Shown here in pieces: positions 32,554 to 42,251 of a stretch of 64,000 nucleotides of DNA. The stretch is from positions 806,001 to 870,000 of the forward strand of contig CAUEEP010000924.1 in assembly GCA_958450365.1 (NCBI GenBank). Reading direction: 5' to 3'. The DNA is from Mesorhabditis belari. Lineage: Eukaryota > Nematoda > Chromadorea > Rhabditida > Rhabditidae. The position numbers and the translations under genes were made by a program. Numbering within the stretch: position 1 is the first letter of the stretch; each line of letters starts with the position of its first letter. The notes below the pieces were generated by a model that had not been told where the DNA came from, did not search any database, and worked only from the letters and a program-made list of their open reading frames with translations.

Positions 32554-33492
32554 CTACACAATAACTACGAGCTGGTGAAAATCCTTGAGAGTTGAGTGAG
32601 CCCCATGCGCCGGAGCCCAGTCCTGTTGCAGGGAAAAACCAGCTTGTTCTAAGTGATTTGTTGGCCAAGGTTTCAAAACATCTTTTAATACCAGTTGTCG
32701 GTAGTCTTTAGCATTCATCTTGACTTTTCTGTCCAAAAAAACAGGCGGTGTCTTGCTTGTAGCACACATACCTCCACACACCATAATCGAAGCTGGAAAA
32801 TGCTTTCTAACCATAAAATTTGCCGCAAATGGGTTCTTCAGACCTCTTTTGAGAAGTTGTCTATGATTTTGGCGGTTGTGCAATGGCTGGATAGAAAAAA
32901 TCTTTTTATCGGTGAAGAGGATCCTCGCAAGTCGGCCTCTTCTTTGCTAGACACTTTCGTTTCTTCTTGGATTCGTCACCCAAGAAGTGTGCTTTAGCCA
33001 ATTTGTAGCTAAAGAATCCTAGTTTCTCTTTAACAATCCTTCCAACGCTTCGAGGGCTAATTTTAAGCTGTTTGCCCACCTTTTGCATCGACCGCAGCTC
33101 GTTTTGGCGAATTTGACAGCGAATTTTTTTGATGTTTGTAGGTGTTACGGAAGTTGGTGGTCGACCACTTCGAGGGCAATCCTTGTTCTTCTTTAACTCC
33201 TTCTAGCGTTTAATTGCTTTGTTGACGATGCTTTTTGGATATTTCGTTTGCTTTTTGGATATTTTTTACAATTTCCGGGCTATTTTTTCCGCCTTGGTAT
33301 AATCCGAGAATCACATCGCGTCGTTTTTTGACGTTCATTCTTTCGCATTGTCTCCTAAAAAGAAAATTTTTGTAACAAATCACCTTAACTATACTCGAAA
33401 AAACGAAAAAAAGTATACGAGACACAAAAAAAAGCGTGAGCTAAATTTTCTGCAATGTTTTCAAAGCGGCTCCAGAACTTTTGCCACCCCCT
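32554..33492 (-). mobile_element. Decayed Tc1/mariner-superfamily transposon
   Basis: Minus-strand fragments include MNVKKRRDVILGLYQGGK (start near 33340), ISPRSVGRIVKEKLG (a helix-turn-helix), and a core piece with VFLDRKVKMNAKDYRQLVL and QQDWAPAHGA. Frames change several times. A right terminus-like CCAGAACTTTTGCCACCCCC ends at 33492. The opposite end may be GGGCTTGCGTAAAAAGTTCT near 31711, with MITE copy 4 inserted between, but that match is weak. Confidence 0.7.
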
Positions 33493-33875
33493 GTAGATAT
33501 TTCAGTGTTTCTTTTTGATGAGATTTGACTTGACATCCCAATTAAACCCTTTATCTAGACTCTCTCAATAAAAAAAGATGAAGAACTACAAAAAAAAATG
33601 CATAGATCTTCGATTGGAGCCTCAATATGCAATATTTGGTGCTGCAGTCATTGGGTAGGGCCAAGCGGGTCCCGGTCCAACGCAAAAGCCACACGTTTTT
33701 GCGCATAAATTGCTCAATTGACCGCATGGACCCGCGTGACAACTAAAATATGAAATTTTTACAATATTTTATCAATTTCTTCTTACTTTAAAATGAAACT
33801 TTAAACCTTTTTTAACTTATTTATTACTATTACTTAGTCTAGTTTTTTTCGAACCCAACAATCAAAGACAAAAAT

Positions 33876-34133
33876 TACCGTATTTATTCTAATAGTAGTG
33901 CAAGCGCAGCCTCTATTAGAAGCAGCAATTATGGATATTCAGCTTAGTAGACTGAATACCCTCAGTCTTGAGGATTTAAGGATATATAGGGTGGCTACAA
34001 AGTATAGTTAGGCTAAATGCGTCATCGTCAATGTTTAGCCATCAAAAAATAGAAGCGCGTCCTCCAAGAGAAGCAATTATGTGGAAGCTCGAAAAATCGA
34101 AGCACCCGCGCTTCTATTAGAATAAATACGGTA
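33876..34133. mobile_element. TACCGTATTT-family MITE, 258 bp
   Basis: TACCGTATTTATTCTAATAG and CTATTAGAATAAATACGGTA are perfect inverted 20-bp ends. It lies about 110 bp beyond the stop codon of the Cys-module gene. Confidence 0.85.
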
Positions 34134-34245
34134 TTAAAAAAGGTTAAACAAACGCTCATTAGCTCAACAACAAAATTTGAAAATTTGTGAAGATTCCTAA
34201 TTTTGTTTAGTTAGCTTTTTTGTTTAAACAAGTTAAACAAAAAAC

Positions 34246-37200
34246 TCACATGTACATTCCGGCAATGTCATGACAATAACATTGATTGATGTCCCCATCA
34301 TGGTAACACGCGTAGCCCTCGGGGCACTTGCCAGCGATAGCGGCTAGAAAGAGTCAAATTTAAGCTATTCTTACGATTAGCTGTAAATATTTCTACGGCT
34401 TTGCACTGAAATACCCCATCCCCAATCAAAAATCGTCACTGCGGTGCCCCCCAACCAAAATTGCAAATGAAATTTCTTAAGCACTTCTACTTCTCTTCCG
34501 TTCATAGAAAACTTTAGCATTACCAAATTTTTTTGATGAAAATGGGAGCAGTCTAACTATAGCCAAAAAGATTCAGCCAAATCAGCCGAGCCGATCAGCC
34601 GAGCCATTCTCGAGAGATAACATGGAGTATTCAGTGGTCCATTCTAATTGGGTCTAGGTATTTTAGCGCACATTCCCTTCAACTAACCTCCGGTGGGTTC
34701 GTTAAAGACCGAGTCCGGTTTCGGCATACACCTTCCCTCAGTCTTATAGCATTGGTCGGTTTCTCCGTCGTTGTAACAATCTTGGCCCAAATCACACGCT
34801 CTCTCCATGAACATGTCAAAACGAGCGGCTAAAGAGAAAGAGTGAATTTGAATGTAAATAAATAAAAATGTAAATGTAAATAAATACGGTATTTCTACTT
34901 GGGTATTTTGCAAGTTCTGTAAACAGTAACATAAACAGAATACTGTATTCGTAAATGCTTTAATGAACTCACGACCGACTGGAGCCCAATTGACAGTAGC
35001 GGGTTTTGACGGGCAAGGGCCTTTCTGAAAGTGAATACGGTATTCTCTGTAATCGGTCCTAACATACTACTTTCCGAAATGGGTTGAAATTTTCGGAATT
35101 AGGAATTAGACTCAAATTTTCGATCATTTAAACCATTTTTAGCAGAAAAAGCATTTTCTTTTAGATCAAAATTTAGATATTACCATTTAAATCAATTTTT
35201 TGAAGTTGAACACAAATTCGGAGACACTAATGTTCAAGAAAAACAGCATAATTCCTTTAGTGCTTCTCAGCGATAATTTTACTCTTTAAAAACCAACAAA
35301 TGGCAGATAACATCCATCGGCGTCACCATCATTGTAGCACTTTAAACGATTACCATTGCATCCATCGTCGTATTGATCAAAAGTTGCCACTGAACATACT
35401 TTTTTTTATATTTGAATTTCTTTTAAAAATAATAGCTTCTTGGTTTATTAGAAAAATAAACTCATGAGTGATGATGACAAATTCATTATCCAGGGTGCGC
35501 CAAAATTACCGTTACAATGCTCACTCACGCGCAAATGCGAAAGCGAAATGGAAGAAAGCGAAATGGAAGAAAGCGAACGGTAACAACTTCCGAAAATCTC
35601 AAGAAAAAGTGAGGAATCGCCTTTTGAAAACGCCAAACTAATCGGTGCGGAAAATGTCTCAAAAAAATGGGGATACAGAGCGAACATCCCTTAGAAGAAT
35701 CATCAAAAACCAGCTCAAGTTAAAGGCCTGCTAGAAAAATAAATCACAAATGCTATCAGTTGACGCTATCAGCCACACAAAACTGTTGATAGTTTGAAAA
35801 AAGCGCTCGAAAAGGCTTGGGAAGAGCTGGAGCTGGAAGAGCTGGAGCTGGAAGAGCTGGAGCTGGAAGAGCTGGAGCTGGAAGAGCTGGAGCTGGAAGA
35901 GCTGGAGCTGGAAGAGCTGGAGCTGGAAGAGCTGGAGCTGGAAGAGCTGGAGCTGGAAGAGCTGGAGCTGGAAGAGCTGGAGCTGGAAGAGCTGGAGCTG
36001 GAAGAGCTGGAGCTGGAAGAGCTGGAGCTGGAAGAGCTGGAGCTGGAAGAGCTGGAGCTGGAAGAGCTGGAGCTGGAAGAGCTGGAGCTGGAAGAGCTGG
36101 AGCTGGAAGAGCTATACCTTCTCGCCACGATCGACGCTTTTCTACGACGTTTGGACGCCTGTGTAAAAGCTATTGAAAAGCTCCGTTTGAAAAGGAATAG
36201 TTTCTATGAATTGTTATGAGACAGTAAAAGTTATTTTTAAGAAAAATCTTTGCCCTTTTGAGTTGCTTTTTATACGTAGTGGTAATTTTGGCCCACCCTG
36301 TACATTACTTGCTTTTGTTTATAACTAGACTTGGCAAATGAGATCAGTTAGTTAGTTGTGCAAATCAGTTAGTGCCAATTGACCAGTTAGTACCAAATCG
36401 AAAACAATATTCAATAAAACATTTGATTCTTTCTGCTACTTTTACATATTTTCTGCAGTAATCAGTTTTCTATTTTGCACTAATTGATCTCGTTTACCTA
36501 AGTCGATTTAAAACATCTAGCAATCCTCTCTTCAGCTAAAAGTTATCGATCATCGATGGATGTAATCAGCCAACCTATTTCAGGTCCCCATGTGATGCTT
36601 GTAGGCAATGGTGGGCACACATCGAAATAGCATTTGTTTGCTACACCGTCGAAGTAACACTGCATGCTTCGATTACTACACCCACCCACCATGAATTGAA
36701 AGTTAGCATCTAAAGTAGAGACTCGGAGCTTTTCAGATTTTGATTTAAAATTTAAATTTGGCACCTTTATTGTACTCAAATTTGTGTTCGATTAACCGAG
36801 GCATCGGTATCAGAGTAAAACCGAAATTCCTTAAGTCAAACCTTCGACTGGATCTGATGTAACGCTTGCTGGCAATGGATCACAGGCTTTCAAGTAGCAC
36901 TTGTCAGAAGTTCCATCGTTGTAACACGAGTAATAGTTTCCATTGGCACTGCTGCACCATGCTTGATATCCCCAGTAATCGGGATTAGCCTCTGAACATA
37001 AATGTTAGGAAAAGTCAATAGAAAAAGTCAATAGAAAAAGTCAATAGAAAAAAGTGAATATTTAGCTACCGTAAATACTGTAATAGTACCCCACGCCCAT
37101 AATGACGGTGCGGAGTGTTGCGTAGTCTATCTTTGAACTAGTTTTTCTTGACACTGGTTTAAGCTACAATGCACTCTTAGATATCAAAAAATAGCCCTGA

Positions 37201-37813
37201 ATTTCAGCTATTTTTTGATACCAAAGATGCATTTTTTGAAAGTACGAGCGCTTCGAAAAAAATGAAATACTAAAAAACTTTTGCGACTACGCGACTGTAC
37301 GAGAGGGGTGCGGTACTATTACAGATTTTGTCTTAAACTATATTTACCACTCAATCATTGACAAAGACAAAACTCAGACCAAACAAGACAAAACAAAACT
37401 CGTTTCATAAACTCAGTCGGTTTTTCAAGTTATGTTCGACTTACAACTAGAAAGCTCGAAGAATATAGCTTTGGAGAGAAGCTACATAAACTTCTTAAGC
37501 TATATAAGAATATAGCAATTTGGATTTGCAAGAGAAACAATCAGTTAAACCGTCGGAAATTTGAGAATAAATGTGAAAAGACAAATTTCAATGATTAATT
37601 AGATTAATTAGATGAATTAGATTAATTAGATTCTTGTCAATTGTTTCACCTCCAATTGGGTCCCATGTAACTGAGGCCGGCACTGGCGGACAATCCTCAG
37701 CGTTGATCTAAAAGAAATTTGGTGAGCTAATAGATCTCGTCAAAACAGTTTATTCATTTCTCTAAATCTACCTGTTGAATGAGAAGAACGACAGAAATCA
37801 AAAGAACACTCAT
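34246..37813 (-). CDS. Secreted protein of repeated CY-x-DG-x-CY modules
   Basis: Eight exons join in phase to 768 nt (255 aa plus stop): 37813-37772, 37707-37650, 36991-36842, 36709-36575, 35389-35294, 35020-34973, 34828-34688, 34343-34246. Exon 1 is exactly a signal peptide (MSVLLISVVLLIQQ). Five later exons each carry one module: CYNDGTSDKCY, CYFDGVANKCY, CYNDGDADGCY, CYNDGETDQCY, CYHDGDINQCY, with one more Cys upstream and usually one downstream. Linkers read CPPVPASVTWDP or close variants. Exons 3-7 begin and end in phase 1, the pattern of extracellular module shuffling. Disulfide-rich and Asp/Gly-turned, it is probably secreted; partner unknown. I do not recognise the module in any named family. 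Introns carry a Tc1-like remnant (35489-36300) and a palindromic MITE (37085-37260). Confidence 0.75.
35489..36300 (+). mobile_element. Tc1-like remnant with expanded 15-bp array
   Basis: Ends CAGGGTGCGCCAAAATTACC and GGTAATTTTGGCCCACCCTG are inverted; TA follows. The plus strand encodes only the transposase C-terminus: SLKKALEKAWE, then the array, then LLATIDAFLRRLDACVKA, matching the closing helices of Tc1-like proteins. The catalytic region is gone. It sits in the intron between exons 4 and 5 of the Cys-module gene. Confidence 0.8.
35820..36111. repeat. Perfect 15-bp array, GAAGAGCTGGAGCTG x about 19
   Basis: Copies are essentially identical. Being a multiple of three it keeps open frames coding Glu/Leu, Gly/Arg/Ala and, on the other strand, poly-Ser. 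These long ORFs are repeat artefacts, although one is continuous with the transposase tail. Confidence 0.95.
37085..37260. mobile_element. Decayed copy of the palindromic MITE
   Basis: Shares ATAATGACGGTGCGGAGTGT, TTTGAACTAGTTTTTCTTGA and the ATCAAAAAATAGCCCTGAAT core with 4890-5100. The right arm has diverged. It is in the intron between exons 2 and 3 of the Cys-module gene. Confidence 0.75.
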
Positions 37814-38255
37814 CGTTCCTTTTTTCGAATGTTTTCGAATCACGTTCACCTCTTCAAAAAATAATTCTTTTATACTTGATTTTAGCATCAAAAATCTATC
37901 CAAAAAAAGTTCAAAAAGCCTTTTTTGGAGAGCTTCATAGATCAAAAAGTAGATCACAAAGATGACAAAAAAGATTCACAAACTCTATGCGACTGCCCGC
38001 TGGGCTTAGGCTTTGGTCGTTCATTTTGATGTCACAAATAGAAATCCGCCTTCCAAAAAAATGTACCTCATAAATCAAAAACTCAAAAAATCGCGATTTA
38101 CATAGCCGATCTAATAAAGCAGAAAGCGATTTTGATGGAAATATTAAATTCAAAATTTCTGCAAATAGAACTACGTGGGTGTAAAGGAAAGGACACGAAT
38201 TTGTAGAACCTATGATACGAAATTTTTTCAAATTTTTGTGCTTCTATTGGTGACA

Positions 38256-39640
38256 GGTTGGTGACATTGAAATTTCGTTTGCGTTTCTCTTTATGGGTTT
38301 TAACGCTGTGGATACTAATCCGACCGCAATCTCTTCTATTTTAAACATATAATTATTGTGCTTTATTACACGTCTTTTCTTTATTTCCAGTTGAAGAATT
38401 TTAATAAAAAAAAACCTTTTAGATGCTAGACGACCTCAAATATCTACTTCGTATTTGTATGCTGTATTTCAAACAAGAAAAAACAGCAACGGAATCGCAT
38501 GAATCACTTTGTAACGTATTTGGGAAAGATATTATCACTGGTAATCAATGTCAAAACTGGTTCAAAAGATTTCGAGAGCATGACGGAAGTCGGGAAGATC
38601 TGAAACGAGGACACCGCTCACAGGCTGTGGCAAACGACGATTTGAAGCCAAACAAGCCACAGAAACCACGTTTTTGTTCAAAATTAACCCCAAATGTCCC
38701 TAAATTAACCCTAAATAATTTCATTCGATATTTATAAAACTTTTTATTTCCTACTATTAGGTAATCCAGAAAATAACTGCGTTTTTTGATATTTATTTAT
38801 TTATTTATTTAGGTCGGGCCTTGTTTTTGATTTTTTTTAAGTACGGATTCTTTTAGATTTGTTTAAAGAAAAATTATTAATAGCTTTTCTTCACAATGTC
38901 GTAAAAATGTTGTTTATCTTAACAATGATTAATTTTAGGGACTCGAAATAAGACCGCCAGAAGTTTACACGCTTTCTTGCTGCCTCTTTCTTGAAATCGA
39001 CAAATGATAAAAAAGGCCAATTGATTCCTTTTCTCTACGAATTTGATTCCTTTTCTCTACAAGAAACCAAAATTTTTTTTTGTATGAGTTCAAGCTTGGA
39101 CATAGCGCAATGGTTGCGGTCGAAAACATCAATCGTGCATTTGGTCATGAGACTACTTCTGTTAGAACCGCTACACTTTGGTTCAAACGATTCCGGGAAG
39201 GATTCCGGGAAGAAGACGAGGATCTTGATGACAAGAAGGGTCGCGGTCACCCAAGACTCATTAACGATGATGATTTAGGACAATTTGGCAAAGCCAATCC
39301 GCGGACCACTGAGCCAGAATTAGCAAAACACTTCAATGAAGGGATTTCGACCATAAGTGATCACTTGAAGAATATTGTAAAGGTTGAAAAACTAGAGAAG
39401 TGGATACCTCATCAATTGGACGACCGCCAGAAGTTTATACGCTTTCTTGCTGCCTCTTTCTTGAAATTTCGGAACAACAGAGATCTTTTTTTGGACCGGA
39501 TAATCACGTGCGATGAAAAGTTGATACTATATGACAATCGAAAGGAAATTCAGAGTGGCTTGGCAAAGGAGAAGCACTTCATTTGTTCCCGAAATCCGAT
39601 CTTCATCCAAAGAAGGTGATGCTCTCTGTTTGGTGATTTA
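38256..39640 (+). mobile_element. Two overlapping mariner fragments
   Basis: A mariner-like end (GGTTGGTGACATTGAAATTT) at 38256 is followed by an N-terminal piece (38423-38640: LCNVFGKDIITGNQCQNWFK). A second piece (39080-39619) holds AMVAVENINRAFGHET, WFKRFREG, GRGHPRLINDDDL, WIPHQL and ITCDEKLILYDN. The CGCCAGAAGTTTA...TTTCTTGCTGCCTC stretch occurs twice (38949 and 39422). The C-terminal catalytic aspartates are missing and no right end is seen. Confidence 0.75.
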
Positions 39641-39689
39641 AGAAGCGCGTGATTCATTATACGCTGCTCAAAAAGCTAAGCTAAGGAGA

Positions 39690-39900
39690 AAGCTAAGCTA
39701 AGCTGAAGAATCTGAACTGAGTAACACTTATTGAATCACTTATTGAATGCATTCTAAGCGACACTCTGTAAAGAGTAAAGTGACGCTTCGCTTCTTAAAC
39801 ACTTATTGAATGCATTCTAAGCTTATTGAATGCATTCTAAGCTTTTCGTGAACATTTGATGTTTAGAATTGCATTGAATGAGTCTGAAAACGAAATTTGA
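39690..39900. repeat. Direct repeat flanking the piggyBac copy (left)
   Basis: AAGCTTTTCGTGAACATTTG and TTTAGAATTGCATTGAATGA, with the CTGTAAAGAGTAAAGTGACG stretch, recur at 42010-42210 on the other side of the piggyBac copy. Confidence 0.7.
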
Positions 39901-40316
39901 AATTCGAACACTTCTGTTATCATTTTTCTGTAATAGCAAAATTATTTGCATAAAAAAAATTTACATGCATTTGCATATAAAAACTTTTCATAATCATAAT
40001 CAACTCGGGTGGAGAAACAAGCGTGCAAAACGTTTGCTGATGAAAGAAGCGGATGAAACTGATAGATTGATGAAATTAACCGATTCGAAACCGCAGCGTT
40101 TTTTCTTTTTTTTCGTCTACGGACCAAGCCCTTTTTTGATATTTTTGACTCCAAAGCAGTTTATTTATGGTTGGAAAGATGTAAGAGAGTCTCCTACACC
40201 ATTTATTTTTGATGAAGAACGATTTGGATTTGACTTCAGTACTTTTCAAGATCCTATCGATTATTATTCTTATTTTATCGACGTCAAATTAATCAATATG
40301 TTAGTAGGCGAATCTA

Positions 40317-40836
40317 TTGGGTTGGGGAGAATGAGTCGGCGCCGAAAATCAAAGAAATTTCTAAAACTTCTCGCAGACTTCGTCAAATGAAAAGCGTTTG
40401 ATATCAGTAGAAAGGTTAACTAATTCTCTACAAAATGACATTTAAAAGAGAACTCAAACAGCGCCTCAGCTCAACAGAAGACCATTTTTTCACAAAATCG
40501 TTAAACTGTCATCTAGAGTAAACGGTTGGACGGATCTTCCTGCAAATTTGGCAACTTAAGTAATTGAATGTGCTCTATCTTTTTTATATAAACACCAAAG
40601 AAGGTTTATGTGAAAGAAACTGTTCAAATGATGAGTCGGACTCTTTGCCATTTTAACCAGCTGCGTTTGGAAGTTCATAAACTCCACGAAAGAAAAGCTT
40701 TGTGGAATCTCTGAAAAGTGATTTTGTAGAGAAATAGTGGATCCTTTTGATGAAACCAAACGTATGTTTAAAGAAGGCTTTATGTGTGCAAAAAGTCCCT
40801 TTAAAGTTGGGCGCCGACTCATTCTCCCCAACCCAA
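40317..40836. mobile_element. Mariner-type MITE (copy 1) inside piggyBac
   Basis: TTGGGTTGGGGAGAATGAGT and its inverse, 520 bp. The undisturbed sequence in piggyBac copy 1 (GGCGAATCTAATAAACATGG) shows the insertion site was a single TA, now duplicated at 40315 and 40837. Confidence 0.95.
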
Positions 40837-41099
40837 TAATAAACATGGAAAAAGGAAAACAAACTGGCAGGATTTCGATGCAAAATCTTTCAAGCTCTTC
40901 CTGGCTCTGTATCTTCAAATGGGAAGCTTCAAATTACCGAGGATTCGTGACTACTGGAGTAGCAGGCCTGGATTAGGAGGATTTTCCCACATCTCCCACA
41001 TTATGTCAAGAGCAAAATTTGAATCTATTCTTCGAAAGCTGCGTCTTTGTGATAATGAACTGGATCCTGCAGGAGATCGGCTTTATAAGATTAGAGCTA

Positions 41100-41620
41100 T
41101 TGGGTTGGGGAGAATGAGTCGGCGCCAAACTTTAAAGGGACTTTTTGCACACATAAAGCCTTCTTTAAACATACGTTTGGTTTCATCAAAAGGATCCACT
41201 ATTTCTCTACAAAATCACTTTTCAGAGATTCCACAAAGCTTTTCTTTCGTGGAGTTTATGAACTTCCAAACGCAGCTGGTTAAAATGACAAAGAGTCCGA
41301 CTCATCATTTGAACAGTTTCTTTCACATACATCTTCTTTGGTGTTTATATAAAAAAGATAGAGCACATTCAATTACTTAAGTTGCCAAATTTGCAGGAAG
41401 ATCCCACCAATGGTTTTTTCTAGGTGACAGTTTGTAGTTTTTGTGAAAAAAATGATCCTTTGTTGAGCGGAGGCGCTGTTTGAATTTTCTTTTAAATGTC
41501 ATTTTGTAGAGAATTAGTTAACCATTCTACTGATATCAAACGCATATTATTTGACGAAGTCGAATAGAAGTTTTAGACATTTTTTTGATTTTCGGCGCCG
41601 ACTCATTCTCCCCAACCCAA
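41100..41620. mobile_element. Mariner-type MITE (copy 2) inside piggyBac
   Basis: Same ends, 521 bp, in opposite orientation to copy 1. The empty site in piggyBac copy 1 reads GATTAGAGCTATTATGGAAC; the TA is duplicated at 41098 and 41621. Confidence 0.95.
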
Positions 41621-42009
41621 TATTATGGAACATTTCAATGCAAAACCAGAGGCTGCATTGATTGCGGGTAAATATGACACGTCTTTTTTGCCCACTTAAT
41701 TTGTAGATCTGTTACAATTGGAATATACATGTAATGCTGAAAAACAGCAAAAAAACCAATTAATTGAATGAAAATAGCTCAATTAGCGCTGCAGCGAATA
41801 ATCGCTGCAGCGGTCTGTTCCTGTGTTTTTGCTGCAGCCATTATTCGCTGCAGAAGTTTCGAATGGGTTAAAAATCGCGACTCCGCCGAAGGAAACGCGT
41901 GTCGCAACTTTGCAGCGCTCTAACAAAAGTTTAGAAACTGTTCTGATCAAATCCAGAGAACACATTGCAGAAGAAATATTCAATTTGATAATACAAAAAA
42001 TTAGGTCGA

Positions 42010-42210
42010 TTGATTGACTCTTCGCTAAGCTGAAGAAGCTGAACTGAGTCCGGGTAATTGTGCGACACCCTGTAAAGAGTAAAGTGACGTTTCGTAAACA
42101 TTGAATCACTTATTTAATCATTTATTGAATGTATTCTAAGCTTTTCGTGAACATTTGATGTTTAGAATTGCATTGAATGAGTCTGAAAAGTCTGAAAACG
42201 AAATTTGTTC
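42010..42210. repeat. Direct repeat flanking the piggyBac copy (right)
   Basis: Right-hand partner of 39690-39900, slightly longer and starting with TTCGCTAAGCTGAAGAAGCT. Confidence 0.7.
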
Positions 42211-42251
42211 AAAATAATATAAACAAAATTTAGAAGATTAACGTTAATCGA

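Larger units (their letters stand above)
40080..41867 (+). mobile_element. piggyBac element copy 2, split by two MITEs
   Basis: TTAA at 40076-40079 and 41868-41871; ends CCGATTCGAAACCGCAGCG and GCAGAAGTTTCGAATGGG. Without its two MITEs it is about 745 bp and collinear with copy 1 (12606-13333, opposite strand), carrying the same N-terminal transposase piece (FIYGWKDVRESPTPFIFDE) and the same internal deletion. It is therefore one deletion derivative that has spread, not two separate losses. Confidence 0.9.

Noticed and set aside
35769..36219. Long poly-Ser and Glu/Leu proteins
   Set aside because: They are the frames of one 15-bp tandem array; only the short ends resemble real (transposase) protein.
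37935..38231. Membrane protein on the minus strand upstream of the Cys-module gene
   Set aside because: No splice sites, start context or partner exons; hydrophobicity reflects AT-rich sequence.
40556..41380. Conserved protein family (also at 26608-26919) with SRRQTLKGL and FSFVEFMNFQTQLVKM
   Set aside because: The frame lies wholly inside the TTGGGTTGGGGA MITE copies, which explains its conservation; it runs through an inverted terminus and has no start of its own.
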